This document shows, in pieces, positions 7,018-13,931 of a DNA stretch of 14,805 bases; within the stretch, counting starts at the first letter, position 1, and every line of letters begins with the position of its first letter. This DNA comes from JAUVIB01 sp964424545 (GTDB lineage Bacteria; Calditrichota; Calditrichia; Calditrichales; Calditrichaceae): the NCBI GenBank assembly GCA_964424545.1, contig CAYRJN010000095.1, positions 1 through 14,805 of the forward strand, in the 5' to 3' direction. The translations under genes and the position numbers were made by a program. The notes below the pieces were generated by a model, which saw only the letters and a list, made by a program, of their open reading frames with translations, was not told where the DNA came from and searched no databases.

Positions 7018-10000
7018 TTATCGAATTAGAGTCATTTTTTTAATTTTGACAAAGGCATCGCCGGCCTGTAAACGATAAAAATAGATTCCCGAAGATACCG
7101 GCTCGCCGAGCGTATTTTTGCCGTTCCAAATAAAACGATGATAACCGGCCGAAAGTTCGGCGTTGATCAACGTGCGCACTTTTTGTCCCAGCATATTAAA
7201 AATTTCCAAACGAACCGTTTCATTCCTTGGCAAGGCAAATTTAATCGTTGTCTGCGGGTTAAAAGGATTGGGATAATTTTGCGCCAGAGTAAAGCTGCCC
7301 GGCAGATCTGTCGTGATATTTTCCTTGCCGGACAAGGATTTTAAGAGTAGATATTTACCCGATATATTTACATGGGCAAAAAGCCGCTTTGTATTTTCGT
7401 CAAAACGGGTATTGAGCGGATAATAGCGATTATCTTCCACGCGCGCTATAAAAACATAGCGCGCCCCATCTTCGTTATAATCCCATTGCAGTTCGCCCTC
7501 AAACGATCGGTTTCCGGGGCTGAAAAAAAGCGGTTGGGTTATGCATGCATATTTTTCGCCGTTAATAACGATTTTCCGCCCTAAGGTATAGCGCTCTTTA
7601 TCCCGTACGGGAATGACCATCATGGTAAACGCTTTTTTGACGCTGTTTTTATCTATTTTTAATTGAACGCGTCCGTCAAAAGAGCTGATATTATTTTGCG
7701 TTGTTTTCAGCAAACGCTTTGTTGTAAAACTTAGCGTATCATAGGTATCCGATACGGAAAACGGAAGACGCGCTTTAACGATAATGGAAATTTCGCCTTC
7801 CGCCTGTAATTTAAGCTTTGTATTTTGAAACACTTTATTGGAACCGTCTTTATTTACCAAACCTATTCCCATACTGGATCCGCCTTGTTTTAAAGAAGCG
7901 GCTATTTTTGTGGGATCCAAAGCCTCATTGGAAGAAAGAAAAATATCAATATATTCGGTAAAGATCGGATTCTGTAAAACGCCCAACTCCATATCGGCGA
8001 AAGCGCGCGACATGGGCGTAGCGTTAACCTCATTCGACCAGTCGCTTTCCTCTCCCTGCAAATTGACCTGCGTGATACGAAAATAATATTTTTTCCCGTT
8101 TATCAATCCGCTAATCACAATCGACGTCGTATCGGCATACATAACCGAATCGAGCGGCGTTACGGGATGAGCCGATGTTCCACCGTAAATTTTATACATC
8201 TTAAAATCTTTATAATAACTTTTTGACCAGCTTAATTGAACGCTTCCGTCGCCTGAAACGGCTTTTACATTTTGCGGCGCTTCTTGCGACGTAACTTTAT
8301 AGACAACCTCGTTCCATACCCCATGTTGTCCGTGCGTGTCGTCGTCGATAAACATATCAACAAATTCATCGGGCGATGTCATAATTTTCGTCACATTTTG
8401 TTCGCCTCGGCCGTCGTCAAGCCGCAGAGGAATGGAATTTACCTTATTATCAACAACGGGCACCATAAGCTCATAAACGGCGTGGAATACATCGCCTTTT
8501 TTAAAAAATAGATTCCAATCGTCTATATCAAACATATTCCAATCGGGCCGAATTTGAGAAAATGATATGGTATCCTCTGCTATCGCCGCGCCGGGAGCGC
8601 CCGAACTATCGCTGTAAACGGCAATTCGTAATCGACCTTCCCCTTTAACTTTTATACTGTCGTTGGTAGAACCGTCAATACCCGAAGCAATATACAGTTT
8701 TAATTTCGACAGGGCGCCGTCTTGGGGCATTACATATTTATTGCTAAAACCGAATCGTCCGATATTGGAATTGTTATAATAGGGTAAGGCCCAATAAAAC
8801 TTAGGCGTTGTTCCGTATGTTGATAAACTTAAATAACGGAAGCTTTTGGCTCCGTTTATAATCCAAGATATTTTCGACGTTTCGCTATAGGTATCTTCGT
8901 TTCCGGAAGGCTGCGTATTGCTTATTACATATTGAATTAAGGGCATGGCTTGGTTGTTGATTCCTGAAAAAGTAACCGTAGAGCCGCTGCCGAGGGGAAT
9001 AACGGAGGTCTCACCGTCGGCTTGGCGGATTACGGCAGATACTTTTACATTTTCGGGAAAACTAAAGGCAGCTTCCTGAACTTCAATATTATCAAAGGTT
9101 AAGTAAGCCGCGGCGCCTTGCATAATACTGACATCTCCCGTATTTCCGGCTTCCTGAAAAACTTTATAGCCGTATTGTTCGGGAATATACATTCCACGTC
9201 TTGCCGGATTCAAATAGCCGTATTTTTCATCTACGCTACGATCGTTAAGTAAATTGGCGATATGAAAATCATGAATCACCTCTTCTATATTAACGCCGGC
9301 ATAACCGGCGCTGTCCAAAGCGGCATTAAAACCGCTCGGACCGGCGAGGGGATTTTGCGTGAAATATTTATAATTCTGCACTCCGAAACGATCGCCCACA
9401 TAATTATAAAAGAGCGAAGCGCGCGAATAATCGGGCAGGGCGTCGCTGCGGTTCCAGCGGAAAATAGGCACGTTAACATTGGAAAGATAGCGGTAAGCGG
9501 AACGCGTATAGAGCCCCGTTATATATTCCGCATTTTCCGATAAGCCTTCGTTCATAAAGGTATATTCGTTTTGATCGTAGTTAAAATGGATCAAATGCTG
9601 ATATTCATGGGCTATTGTCTGCAAAGCGCCGTTAGGATCAACATTGCCGTTATAAAATATCCCCGGATAAGAATCGAGATAAATAATATCCGCTTTATTG
9701 GATTTACCGGAAATATTCGTCTGATCCATACTGTAAAAGAATCCGGCTACAAACCCCGACGAAGAACCGGGTTCCCAACCGTCCTTAATATCGGTCAAAA
9801 GGGCGTCAACGAGTCCGTCGCCGTCTTTATCCGGAGGCTGACCGAAATATTGCTGATCAATGGCAATGATGCCTTCATGAGGATTGACGGACGATTGACC
9901 GCTTTTTCGTTCAAGATATAATAAAAAGGTATCGGCTACGGCTTGGGTCAGGTGGCCGTTATTCAACTCTTCCGTAGAACACCAAACCTGAGCCAGCGTA

Positions 10001-10302
10001 CCTTTGGCCAACAGTTTAAATTCCACGCTCTCAAAGGTATTGGTTTCCATATTGCTGACATAAAAGTTTTTTATATCGCCTATATCGTTTTCCGCTGCTT
10101 TCTTTAACGATTTGGCAAAGACGTCGTCGCCGAGAGATTGAAGATATTTCATCAGTTCCGGCGTATTTAAAAGTGGCGTACCGCTGATAGGCTGCGGTTT
10201 ATCGGGTCGCGCCTGCCCATCCTCCGTTTTCATAATGTACTGGGCAAAAGAAATCTGCGCGATTAACAATATGCCCGCAAAGAATATTCCTTTTCTCATC
10301 AT
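7018..10302 (-). CDS. Secreted M30-like zinc metallopeptidase with T9SS C-terminal sorting domain
   Basis: A 1094-residue exported protein starting MMRKGIFFAG with a signal peptide ending near SFAQ. The zinc motif H232-E-Y-Q-H236 (TIAHEYQHLIHF) is followed by NEGLSE, where E252 is the likely third ligand. This arrangement resembles peptidase family M30 (hyicolysin). A D-x-D-x-D-G-x-x-D loop (158-166) may bind calcium. A fibronectin type III domain covers about 675-763. The C-terminal 90 or so residues (NYPNPFNP at 1009-1016, then LEIFNMLGQKVRTL and SSGIYFYRLQAG) form a T9SS type A sorting tail, so the enzyme should cross the outer membrane by the type IX system. The start at 10302 is chosen because GGAG (complement of 10310-10313) lies 7 nt upstream. 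A longer frame to 10335 would overlap the preceding gene. Only 4 nt separate it from that gene. Substrate unknown. Confidence 0.88.
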   Translation of the reverse strand: MMRKGIFFAGILLIAQISFAQYIMKTEDGQARPDKPQPISGTPLLNTPELMKYLQSLGDDVFAKSLKKAAENDIGDIKNFYVSNMETNTFESVEFKLLAKGTLAQVWCSTEELNNGHLTQAVADTFLLYLERKSGQSSVNPHEGIIAIDQQYFGQPPDKDGDGLVDALLTDIKDGWEPGSSSGFVAGFFYSMDQTNISGKSNKADIIYLDSYPGIFYNGNVDPNGALQTIAHEYQHLIHFNYDQNEYTFMNEGLSENAEYITGLYTRSAYRYLSNVNVPIFRWNRSDALPDYSRASLFYNYVGDRFGVQNYKYFTQNPLAGPSGFNAALDSAGYAGVNIEEVIHDFHIANLLNDRSVDEKYGYLNPARRGMYIPEQYGYKVFQEAGNTGDVSIMQGAAAYLTFDNIEVQEAAFSFPENVKVSAVIRQADGETSVIPLGSGSTVTFSGINNQAMPLIQYVISNTQPSGNEDTYSETSKISWIINGAKSFRYLSLSTYGTTPKFYWALPYYNNSNIGRFGFSNKYVMPQDGALSKLKLYIASGIDGSTNDSIKVKGEGRLRIAVYSDSSGAPGAAIAEDTISFSQIRPDWNMFDIDDWNLFFKKGDVFHAVYELMVPVVDNKVNSIPLRLDDGRGEQNVTKIMTSPDEFVDMFIDDDTHGQHGVWNEVVYKVTSQEAPQNVKAVSGDGSVQLSWSKSYYKDFKMYKIYGGTSAHPVTPLDSVMYADTTSIVISGLINGKKYYFRITQVNLQGEESDWSNEVNATPMSRAFADMELGVLQNPIFTEYIDIFLSSNEALDPTKIAASLKQGGSSMGIGLVNKDGSNKVFQNTKLKLQAEGEISIIVKARLPFSVSDTYDTLSFTTKRLLKTTQNNISSFDGRVQLKIDKNSVKKAFTMMVIPVRDKERYTLGRKIVINGEKYACITQPLFFSPGNRSFEGELQWDYNEDGARYVFIARVEDNRYYPLNTRFDENTKRLFAHVNISGKYLLLKSLSGKENITTDLPGSFTLAQNYPNPFNPQTTIKFALPRNETVRLEIFNMLGQKVRTLINAELSAGYHRFIWNGKNTLGEPVSSGIYFYRLQAGDAFVKIKKMTLIR

Positions 10303-10306
10303 AAAT

Positions 10307-10615
10307 TTACTCCGTTTTCTTTTTATATAAATCAATGGATTTCAGTTGAACCCTTTGTTCCTCGGGCAAAGGCAGACCGTAAACGCGCACCTTACGCCCC
10401 TGAAGCGTATTAAGTTTTCCTTCAATCCTTTTATCGTATTGCAAGCGCGTAATATGTCCCTGTCCATCGTCGAGAGCAAAAGCGCTAAACGGTTCATTAC
10501 CGACCACAACAAGAATACCTGTATATTCACTATAGGACGGCTTTTCGGCGGGTTTTTGCGTGCAGGATAAAAGAAAAAACAGCGTTATCGAATAGATAAA
10601 TAATTTTTGGGCCAA
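10307..10615 (-). CDS. Small lipoprotein, possible OB-fold domain
   Basis: A 102-residue protein of unknown function. From a TTG start at 10613-10615 it has a short signal (QKLFIYSITLFF) and the lipobox F-L-L-S-C18, followed by a Lys/Pro/Glu linker. The remaining 70 or so residues alternate short beta-like segments (YTGILVVVG, FSAFALDDG, ITRLQYD, GRKVRVYGLP, VQLKSIDLY), a pattern reminiscent of small OB-fold periplasmic proteins; this is inference. The TTG is preferred because GGAGG (complement of 10621-10625) stands 5 nt upstream. A longer in-frame ATG start at 10651 would lie inside a palindrome and lacks an SD. The gene is first in the operon with the M30-like peptidase and TPR lipoprotein, and its stop overlaps the SD region of the peptidase gene. 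Confidence 0.72.
   Translation of the reverse strand: MAQKLFIYSITLFFLLSCTQKPAEKPSYSEYTGILVVVGNEPFSAFALDDGQGHITRLQYDKRIEGKLNTLQGRKVRVYGLPLPEEQRVQLKSIDLYKKKTE
10310..10313 (-). promoter_or_regulatory. RBS fixing the metallopeptidase start
   Basis: GGAG on the minus strand ends 7 nt before the ATG at 10300-10302. It lies within the last codons of the upstream lipoprotein gene (AAAACGGAGTAA), so the two genes are closely coupled. It excludes the longer frame that starts at 10335. Confidence 0.8.
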
Positions 10616-10620
10616 ACTCC

Positions 10621-10625
10621 CCTCC
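10621..10625 (-). promoter_or_regulatory. RBS fixing a TTG start for the small lipoprotein
   Basis: GGAGG on the minus strand with 5 nt spacing to TTG at 10613-10615. It is the strongest SD in the operon and places the lipobox cysteine at residue 18, a normal lipoprotein signal length. Confidence 0.75.
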
Positions 10626-10637
10626 GGTTTAGTCAAC

Positions 10638-10659
10638 TTAACAATTACCATATTGTTAA
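10638..10659. promoter_or_regulatory. 8+8 bp palindrome upstream of the peptidase operon
   Basis: TTAACAAT (10638-10645) and ATTGTTAA (10652-10659) are perfect inverted arms with a 6-nt spacer. They lie 23-44 nt upstream of the TTG start of the first operon gene. The size and symmetry suit a dimeric helix-turn-helix repressor. Alternatively it may form an 8-bp hairpin in the mRNA leader. No regulator gene is in the window. Confidence 0.5.
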
Positions 10660-11107
10660 AAATAGAATTTACAAAAATATCAGAAGATTACAAAATGAGG
10701 ATTGTCACACAATTTAGATTATATTGTTTGAATAGGAAAAATGTAACGGAGTACGCCCCCCTTGTCCGTTTGAATAATCGCCCACACTACGGAACCATGG
10801 CGCAATATGAAAAACCGGAATTCCTTTTCACGGTATTGCCGCGCCCCTGCGTCGCTTGCAATGACAATGTGATTTTCTTTTCCCCTTTTTCAAGGAAAAT
10901 GATCGTGAAATAGGTATGTATCTCAACTTACTTTTAACTTTTTATTTTTTATTTGAAAAGGTCTTACTCCCCGTCGAATAACCCTACGATAACGGATGAT
11001 GCGGAAGCGGAAAAATCTTTACTTTTAGTATAGGAATAAACGCTAACGCTAAATTCCTCCGACACAGAGATAAAATTTTATAAATCTTCTTTGCGGGTTT
11101 TTAACAT
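10660..11107. other. Intergenic region upstream of peptidase operon
   Basis: It must contain the promoter of the minus-strand operon. One repeat hairpin (10832-10866) is recognisable. A plus-strand frame here reads as random protein and crosses that hairpin, so it is not called. I see nothing else supportable between 10867 and the terminator at 11108. Confidence 0.5.
10832..10866 (-). repeat. TGTCATT-headed hairpin repeat (GC-rich type)
   Basis: On the minus strand it reads TGTCATTGCAAGCGACGCAG and continues to GCGCGGCAATACC. The outer arms are ATTGC (10835-10839 on the plus strand) and GCAAT (10858-10862). It matches the widespread TGTCATTGCGAgcg...GGCAAT intergenic repeat, recognised from memory, and is a cousin of the elements at 636, 6288 and 12033. 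Confidence 0.6.
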
Positions 11108-11143
11108 AAAAAAACCGGAAATGAAAAACATCACCTCCGGTTT
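11108..11143 (-). terminator. Rho-independent terminator of the deacetylase gene
   Basis: On the minus strand AAACCGGA (complement of 11136-11143) pairs with TCCGGTTT (complement of 11112-11119) across a 16-nt loop, and a seven-T tract follows (11108-11114). It lies about 30 nt past the stop codon at 11175. The plus-strand T run is short, so it acts mainly on minus-strand transcripts. Confidence 0.85.
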
Positions 11144-11174
11144 CTTATAATGGAATGGCTATATTATTGATAGG

Positions 11175-11936
11175 TTATATCGTATGAACCAAGTCTCTCA
11201 ACTCTTCTTTTAAAATATCATCCTGCGGAAAGGCGTGGCCGAGATGCTGACGGAAACCCTCGCCATAGCCGCCGTTTATCATTTTACCCCGCAGTTCCGA
11301 TATATTTTTCATGGTAATAATATATTCGTCAACGCCATGATGTTCTCTAAGCCAATCGCGCTGACTGCTGTGACAAGCCAGCATTTTCTCTTTAATATCG
11401 ATCGTAGAAGAAATGTCAACAATAATACCTGGTTTAATGGGGTTGCCAAAATTATCGCGACCGTCAAGCGTATCCATATAATATAGATGGGGAATTTCAT
11501 AATATGGTTCCACATCATCGGTTTGCAAAAGTTTAATGCCGGCGGCAAAACAAGACGTAATCGTCAGTCTGCTGCTCGTTTCATGATCGGGATGATAATC
11601 CGTAGGACTCATATTAAGCACGAGTTTCGGCCTTACCCGGCGAATTAATTTTGTCAATCGGATGATAAATTCTTTATTATACATCAAAAACATATCCTCG
11701 CCATCCAAACAATCATAGCCGGCGTCAAGAATTTTTGCAGACTGCGCCGCCTCATTCTTACGAATTGCCGCAATTTCAGCGCTTGTATGTTTAACCGACC
11801 CTTTGTCTCCCGCAGTCAAAGTAGCTATATGTATTTCCCAACCTTTTTCCTTTAACAATGCCAATGTCCCGGCGCATAAAAATTCCACATCGTCCGGATG
11901 CGCCCCTACGGCAAGAACCGCTTTCTTATCAGACAT
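11175..11936 (-). CDS. PIG-L/LmbE-family zinc-dependent deacetylase
   Basis: A 253-residue cytoplasmic enzyme of the family that removes N-acetyl groups from amino-sugar conjugates (PIG-L, MshB, BshB). The signature A-H13-P-D15-D16-V-E near the N-terminus and P-T-D-Y-H115-P-D-H118-E supply the expected ligands: H13, D16 and H118 for zinc, with D15 as catalytic base. Length and strand order fit the family. The start ATG at 11934-11936 has AGGAG 5 nt upstream. A longer frame to 11969 has no SD. It has its own terminator and is 303 nt from the symporter genes on the same strand, so co-transcription is uncertain. The substrate is unassigned: a bacillithiol role (BshB) is possible, but no bshA or bshC partner is visible. 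Confidence 0.92.
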   Translation of the reverse strand: MSDKKAVLAVGAHPDDVEFLCAGTLALLKEKGWEIHIATLTAGDKGSVKHTSAEIAAIRKNEAAQSAKILDAGYDCLDGEDMFLMYNKEFIIRLTKLIRRVRPKLVLNMSPTDYHPDHETSSRLTITSCFAAGIKLLQTDDVEPYYEIPHLYYMDTLDGRDNFGNPIKPGIIVDISSTIDIKEKMLACHSSQRDWLREHHGVDEYIITMKNISELRGKMINGGYGEGFRQHLGHAFPQDDILKEELRDLVHTI

Positions 11937-11941
11937 CTCAT

Positions 11942-11946
11942 CTCCT
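11942..11946 (-). promoter_or_regulatory. RBS fixing the deacetylase start
   Basis: AGGAG on the minus strand with a 5-nt spacer (ATGAG) to the ATG at 11934-11936. The ATG inside the spacer is out of frame. Confidence 0.8.
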
Positions 11947-12019
11947 AATTTATTGTACAGAAATTTCAAAAAAATAATATGTTTCGGGCATTTTCACTAA
12001 TATTTTTAGAATATTTTTT

Positions 12020-12220
12020 GTTTACGCACAATTTTAGATTCCTTCTTTCGAAGGAATGACACATAGTTTCTCCACTCCTGTCATTCCCGTCCCGTATAAA
12101 CGAGACGGAAATCCGAATCTTCCCATTTGCCGTATTTAGATTCTCCGGTTTATCGGAGAATGGCCCATCCATTACGTTCGCAATGGTCTTTATTAATCAA
12201 TTTGTAAAACTATGTTTTTG
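12020..12220. repeat. Cluster of three hairpin repeats plus conserved block, copy 3
   Basis: Three different stems follow one another. At 12033-12061 the minus strand reads TGTCATTCCTTCGAAAGAAG, an 8-bp stem ATTCCTTC/GAAGGAAT closed by a GAAA tetraloop. At 12079-12114 the plus strand has TGTCATTCCCGTC, answered by GACGGAAATCC. At 12141-12160 TTCTCCG/CGGAGAA matches the hairpin of copy 1, in inverted orientation. The conserved block at 12189-12214 is direct with copies 1 and 2. The minus-strand stretch 12038-12020 also resembles the insertion-sequence tip. No protein is encoded; the short minus-strand frame across it is only repeat sequence. Confidence 0.65.
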
Positions 12221-12238
12221 TATAAATAATTTAATATA

Positions 12239-12415
12239 CTATTCGCCATTTTCATTGCCGGCGTTTTTTGCCGCTTCCAACGCTTCTTCGTCTAACCGTT
12301 TAAACATATCAAACATCTCTCCCCATCCTTTAAATAACACCTGAATGGACATATATGAAAACGAAAGTACGGAAAAAATAATAACGATTAACCAAAAAAT
12401 AATCCATGCATTCAT
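12239..12415 (-). CDS. 58-aa single-span membrane protein coupled to the symporter
   Basis: A short gene of 58 codons. The product starts MNAWIIFWLIVIIFSVLSFS, one membrane span over about residues 3-27. A charged, probably amphipathic tail follows (KGWGEMFDMFKRLDEEALEA, ending NAGNENGE). Its ATG (12413-12415) overlaps the symporter stop as TAATG. A strong SD, GGGGAGG (complement of 12423-12429), lies 7 nt upstream inside the symporter's last codons. Such coupling and spacing strongly support a real gene. Small membrane partners of sodium:solute symporters are known (for example YjcH with ActP, YhdT with PanF), but those have two spans and a different gene order. A role as symporter subunit or stabiliser is inference. 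I do not recognise the family. Confidence 0.82.
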   Translation of the reverse strand: MNAWIIFWLIVIIFSVLSFSYMSIQVLFKGWGEMFDMFKRLDEEALEAAKNAGNENGE

Positions 12416-13890
12416 TATACGGCCTCCCCTTCCGGATTAGAGTTGATCAAATTATGTATCCAAGAGCCGAGAAACATACCGATAAAAGCCAGCGCAAATC
12501 CGCCCCAGCCCAACAACGACGCCCAGCCTTCTAACTCTTTTGTAAAAATAAGATAGAAAAGCGGCGGCATGATGGATAATGTAAACGAAAGATAAGCGCC
12601 GCCAACGCGGGCTTTTTTCCAATAAATGCCAAGCATTACCGTGGCCAACGTTCCGGGAATAAAGAGCATGGCCGTCATATTGAGATAGAAATACAGATAA
12701 CCTTCCATTTCATGGAAAAGAGACCACCAAATGATAAAAATCATTACGGCGGTAATAGTAATACGGCTGATCAGCAGCTGTTTTTTAGAGCTCATCTCTT
12801 TTTTAGTTATAAATTTTATGATGGAGCCGATAATATCTTGAGAAACTACGGAACTCCATGAAAGCAGATAACTGGCGTAGGTGGACATGGAAGCGGCCAG
12901 CAATCCCGCAAAAATCAACCCGAGAACGCCCGAGGGTAAAATGGCGACCACCAATTTGGGTAAGGCGTCGAGAGGTTCAACATCCGTTCCGATACTTTTA
13001 AAATAGGCAAAAGCCATAATACCCCAAAAAATAGGCAAAATAGCCCTGGCGAGAAACATCAAACCCGACCAACGATAAATTTTTTCTCCCGTTTTAGAAT
13101 CTTTCGATGAGAATAAGCGCATGGAGATAGCCTGCCAGCCCACGAGAATGGACACCCACATTAAGGTTTGCCAGATTAAAAAATTGATTCCGAAATCACC
13201 GCCCGGAAAAAAGGGATTTATGCCTTTTTCTCCGAGGTTGCTTACAACCTGCTCGGTAATCACCGTCCAATCGATTTTAATAACGCCGTACACCGTAATA
13301 AAGATCATACCGAAACTGAGCAGAGCGTATTGTATATAATTGGTGACAATAACCGAAACCATCCCGCCTACTAAAGTATAAATCAGCACGATGGTCAACA
13401 TAATTACCATCGTTAAAAGAAGATAATGTTCCGATATACCGGTAACAATATTAATAAATTTAGCTTCAACACCGGGAAAAACGCCGAAATTTAATATACC
13501 ACCTACGGCCATCAGAATTCCCACATAAAAACGAACGCCTTTACTGAATCGTCTTGAAAAAAATTCGGGTATGGTCATGATTTTCATTTTCAGAAGCGGC
13601 GTAATAATAAAGCCTGTTTTCCCAAGAAAAAGATAAGCTATTACCGGCGGGAATGCGGCCATCAACGATGCAAAACCGGCTTTGTAACCCAGTTCCGCGT
13701 AATAAATATAAGTAATCATTCCGATCTCGGTGCACATTAGCGAAATCAATCCGAGATTAAACCCCATGGAACGCCCGGCTACAAGATAATCGCTTATCCC
13801 GGTAATATATTTCTTCACAATGGAACCGAGGAAAAACACCAGTAAAATATAAACCACTACAATTCCGATATCCAAATAACTAAGATTCAT
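12415..13890 (-). CDS. Sodium:solute symporter (SSS family), complete
   Basis: A 491-residue inner-membrane transporter of the SSS family (LeuT fold, Na+-coupled uptake). N-terminal features are the SDYLVAGRSMGFNLGLISL segment and TEIG (54-57), as in SSS helices 1-2. The segment GLIFAGLLAASMSTYASYLL (about 324-343) corresponds to the SSS signature, with S336/T337 at the position of the Na2-site pair S340/T341 of PutP. About 13 hydrophobic segments fit the family. AAAGGA (complement of 13897-13902) lies 6 nt before the ATG. It is 41 nt downstream of another symporter gene and overlaps a 58-aa membrane-protein gene by one base, so the three are probably one transcript. Sequence alone does not give the solute (sugar, amino acid, carboxylate). 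Confidence 0.93.
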   Translation of the reverse strand: MNLSYLDIGIVVVYILLVFFLGSIVKKYITGISDYLVAGRSMGFNLGLISLMCTEIGMITYIYYAELGYKAGFASLMAAFPPVIAYLFLGKTGFIITPLLKMKIMTIPEFFSRRFSKGVRFYVGILMAVGGILNFGVFPGVEAKFINIVTGISEHYLLLTMVIMLTIVLIYTLVGGMVSVIVTNYIQYALLSFGMIFITVYGVIKIDWTVITEQVVSNLGEKGINPFFPGGDFGINFLIWQTLMWVSILVGWQAISMRLFSSKDSKTGEKIYRWSGLMFLARAILPIFWGIMAFAYFKSIGTDVEPLDALPKLVVAILPSGVLGLIFAGLLAASMSTYASYLLSWSSVVSQDIIGSIIKFITKKEMSSKKQLLISRITITAVMIFIIWWSLFHEMEGYLYFYLNMTAMLFIPGTLATVMLGIYWKKARVGGAYLSFTLSIMPPLFYLIFTKELEGWASLLGWGGFALAFIGMFLGSWIHNLINSNPEGEAV

Positions 13891-13931
13891 TTCCTATCCT
13901 TTCTCTTGTAAATTGATAGAATTCGTAAATG

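Noticed and set aside
10653..10913. Plus-strand 86-codon frame
   Set aside because: It crosses a repeat hairpin, has no SD or family-like sequence, and covers the promoter region of the minus-strand operon.
11175..11936. Assignment as bacillithiol deacetylase BshB1
   Set aside because: The HPDD and HPDH motifs are shared by the whole PIG-L family, and no bacillithiol genes are nearby.
11966..12172. Minus-strand 68-codon frame
   Set aside because: It consists of the three-hairpin repeat cluster translated, with no protein-like features.
636..12214. CRISPR array
   Set aside because: Repeats are few, far apart, divergent and in mixed orientation, with no regular spacers and no cas genes.
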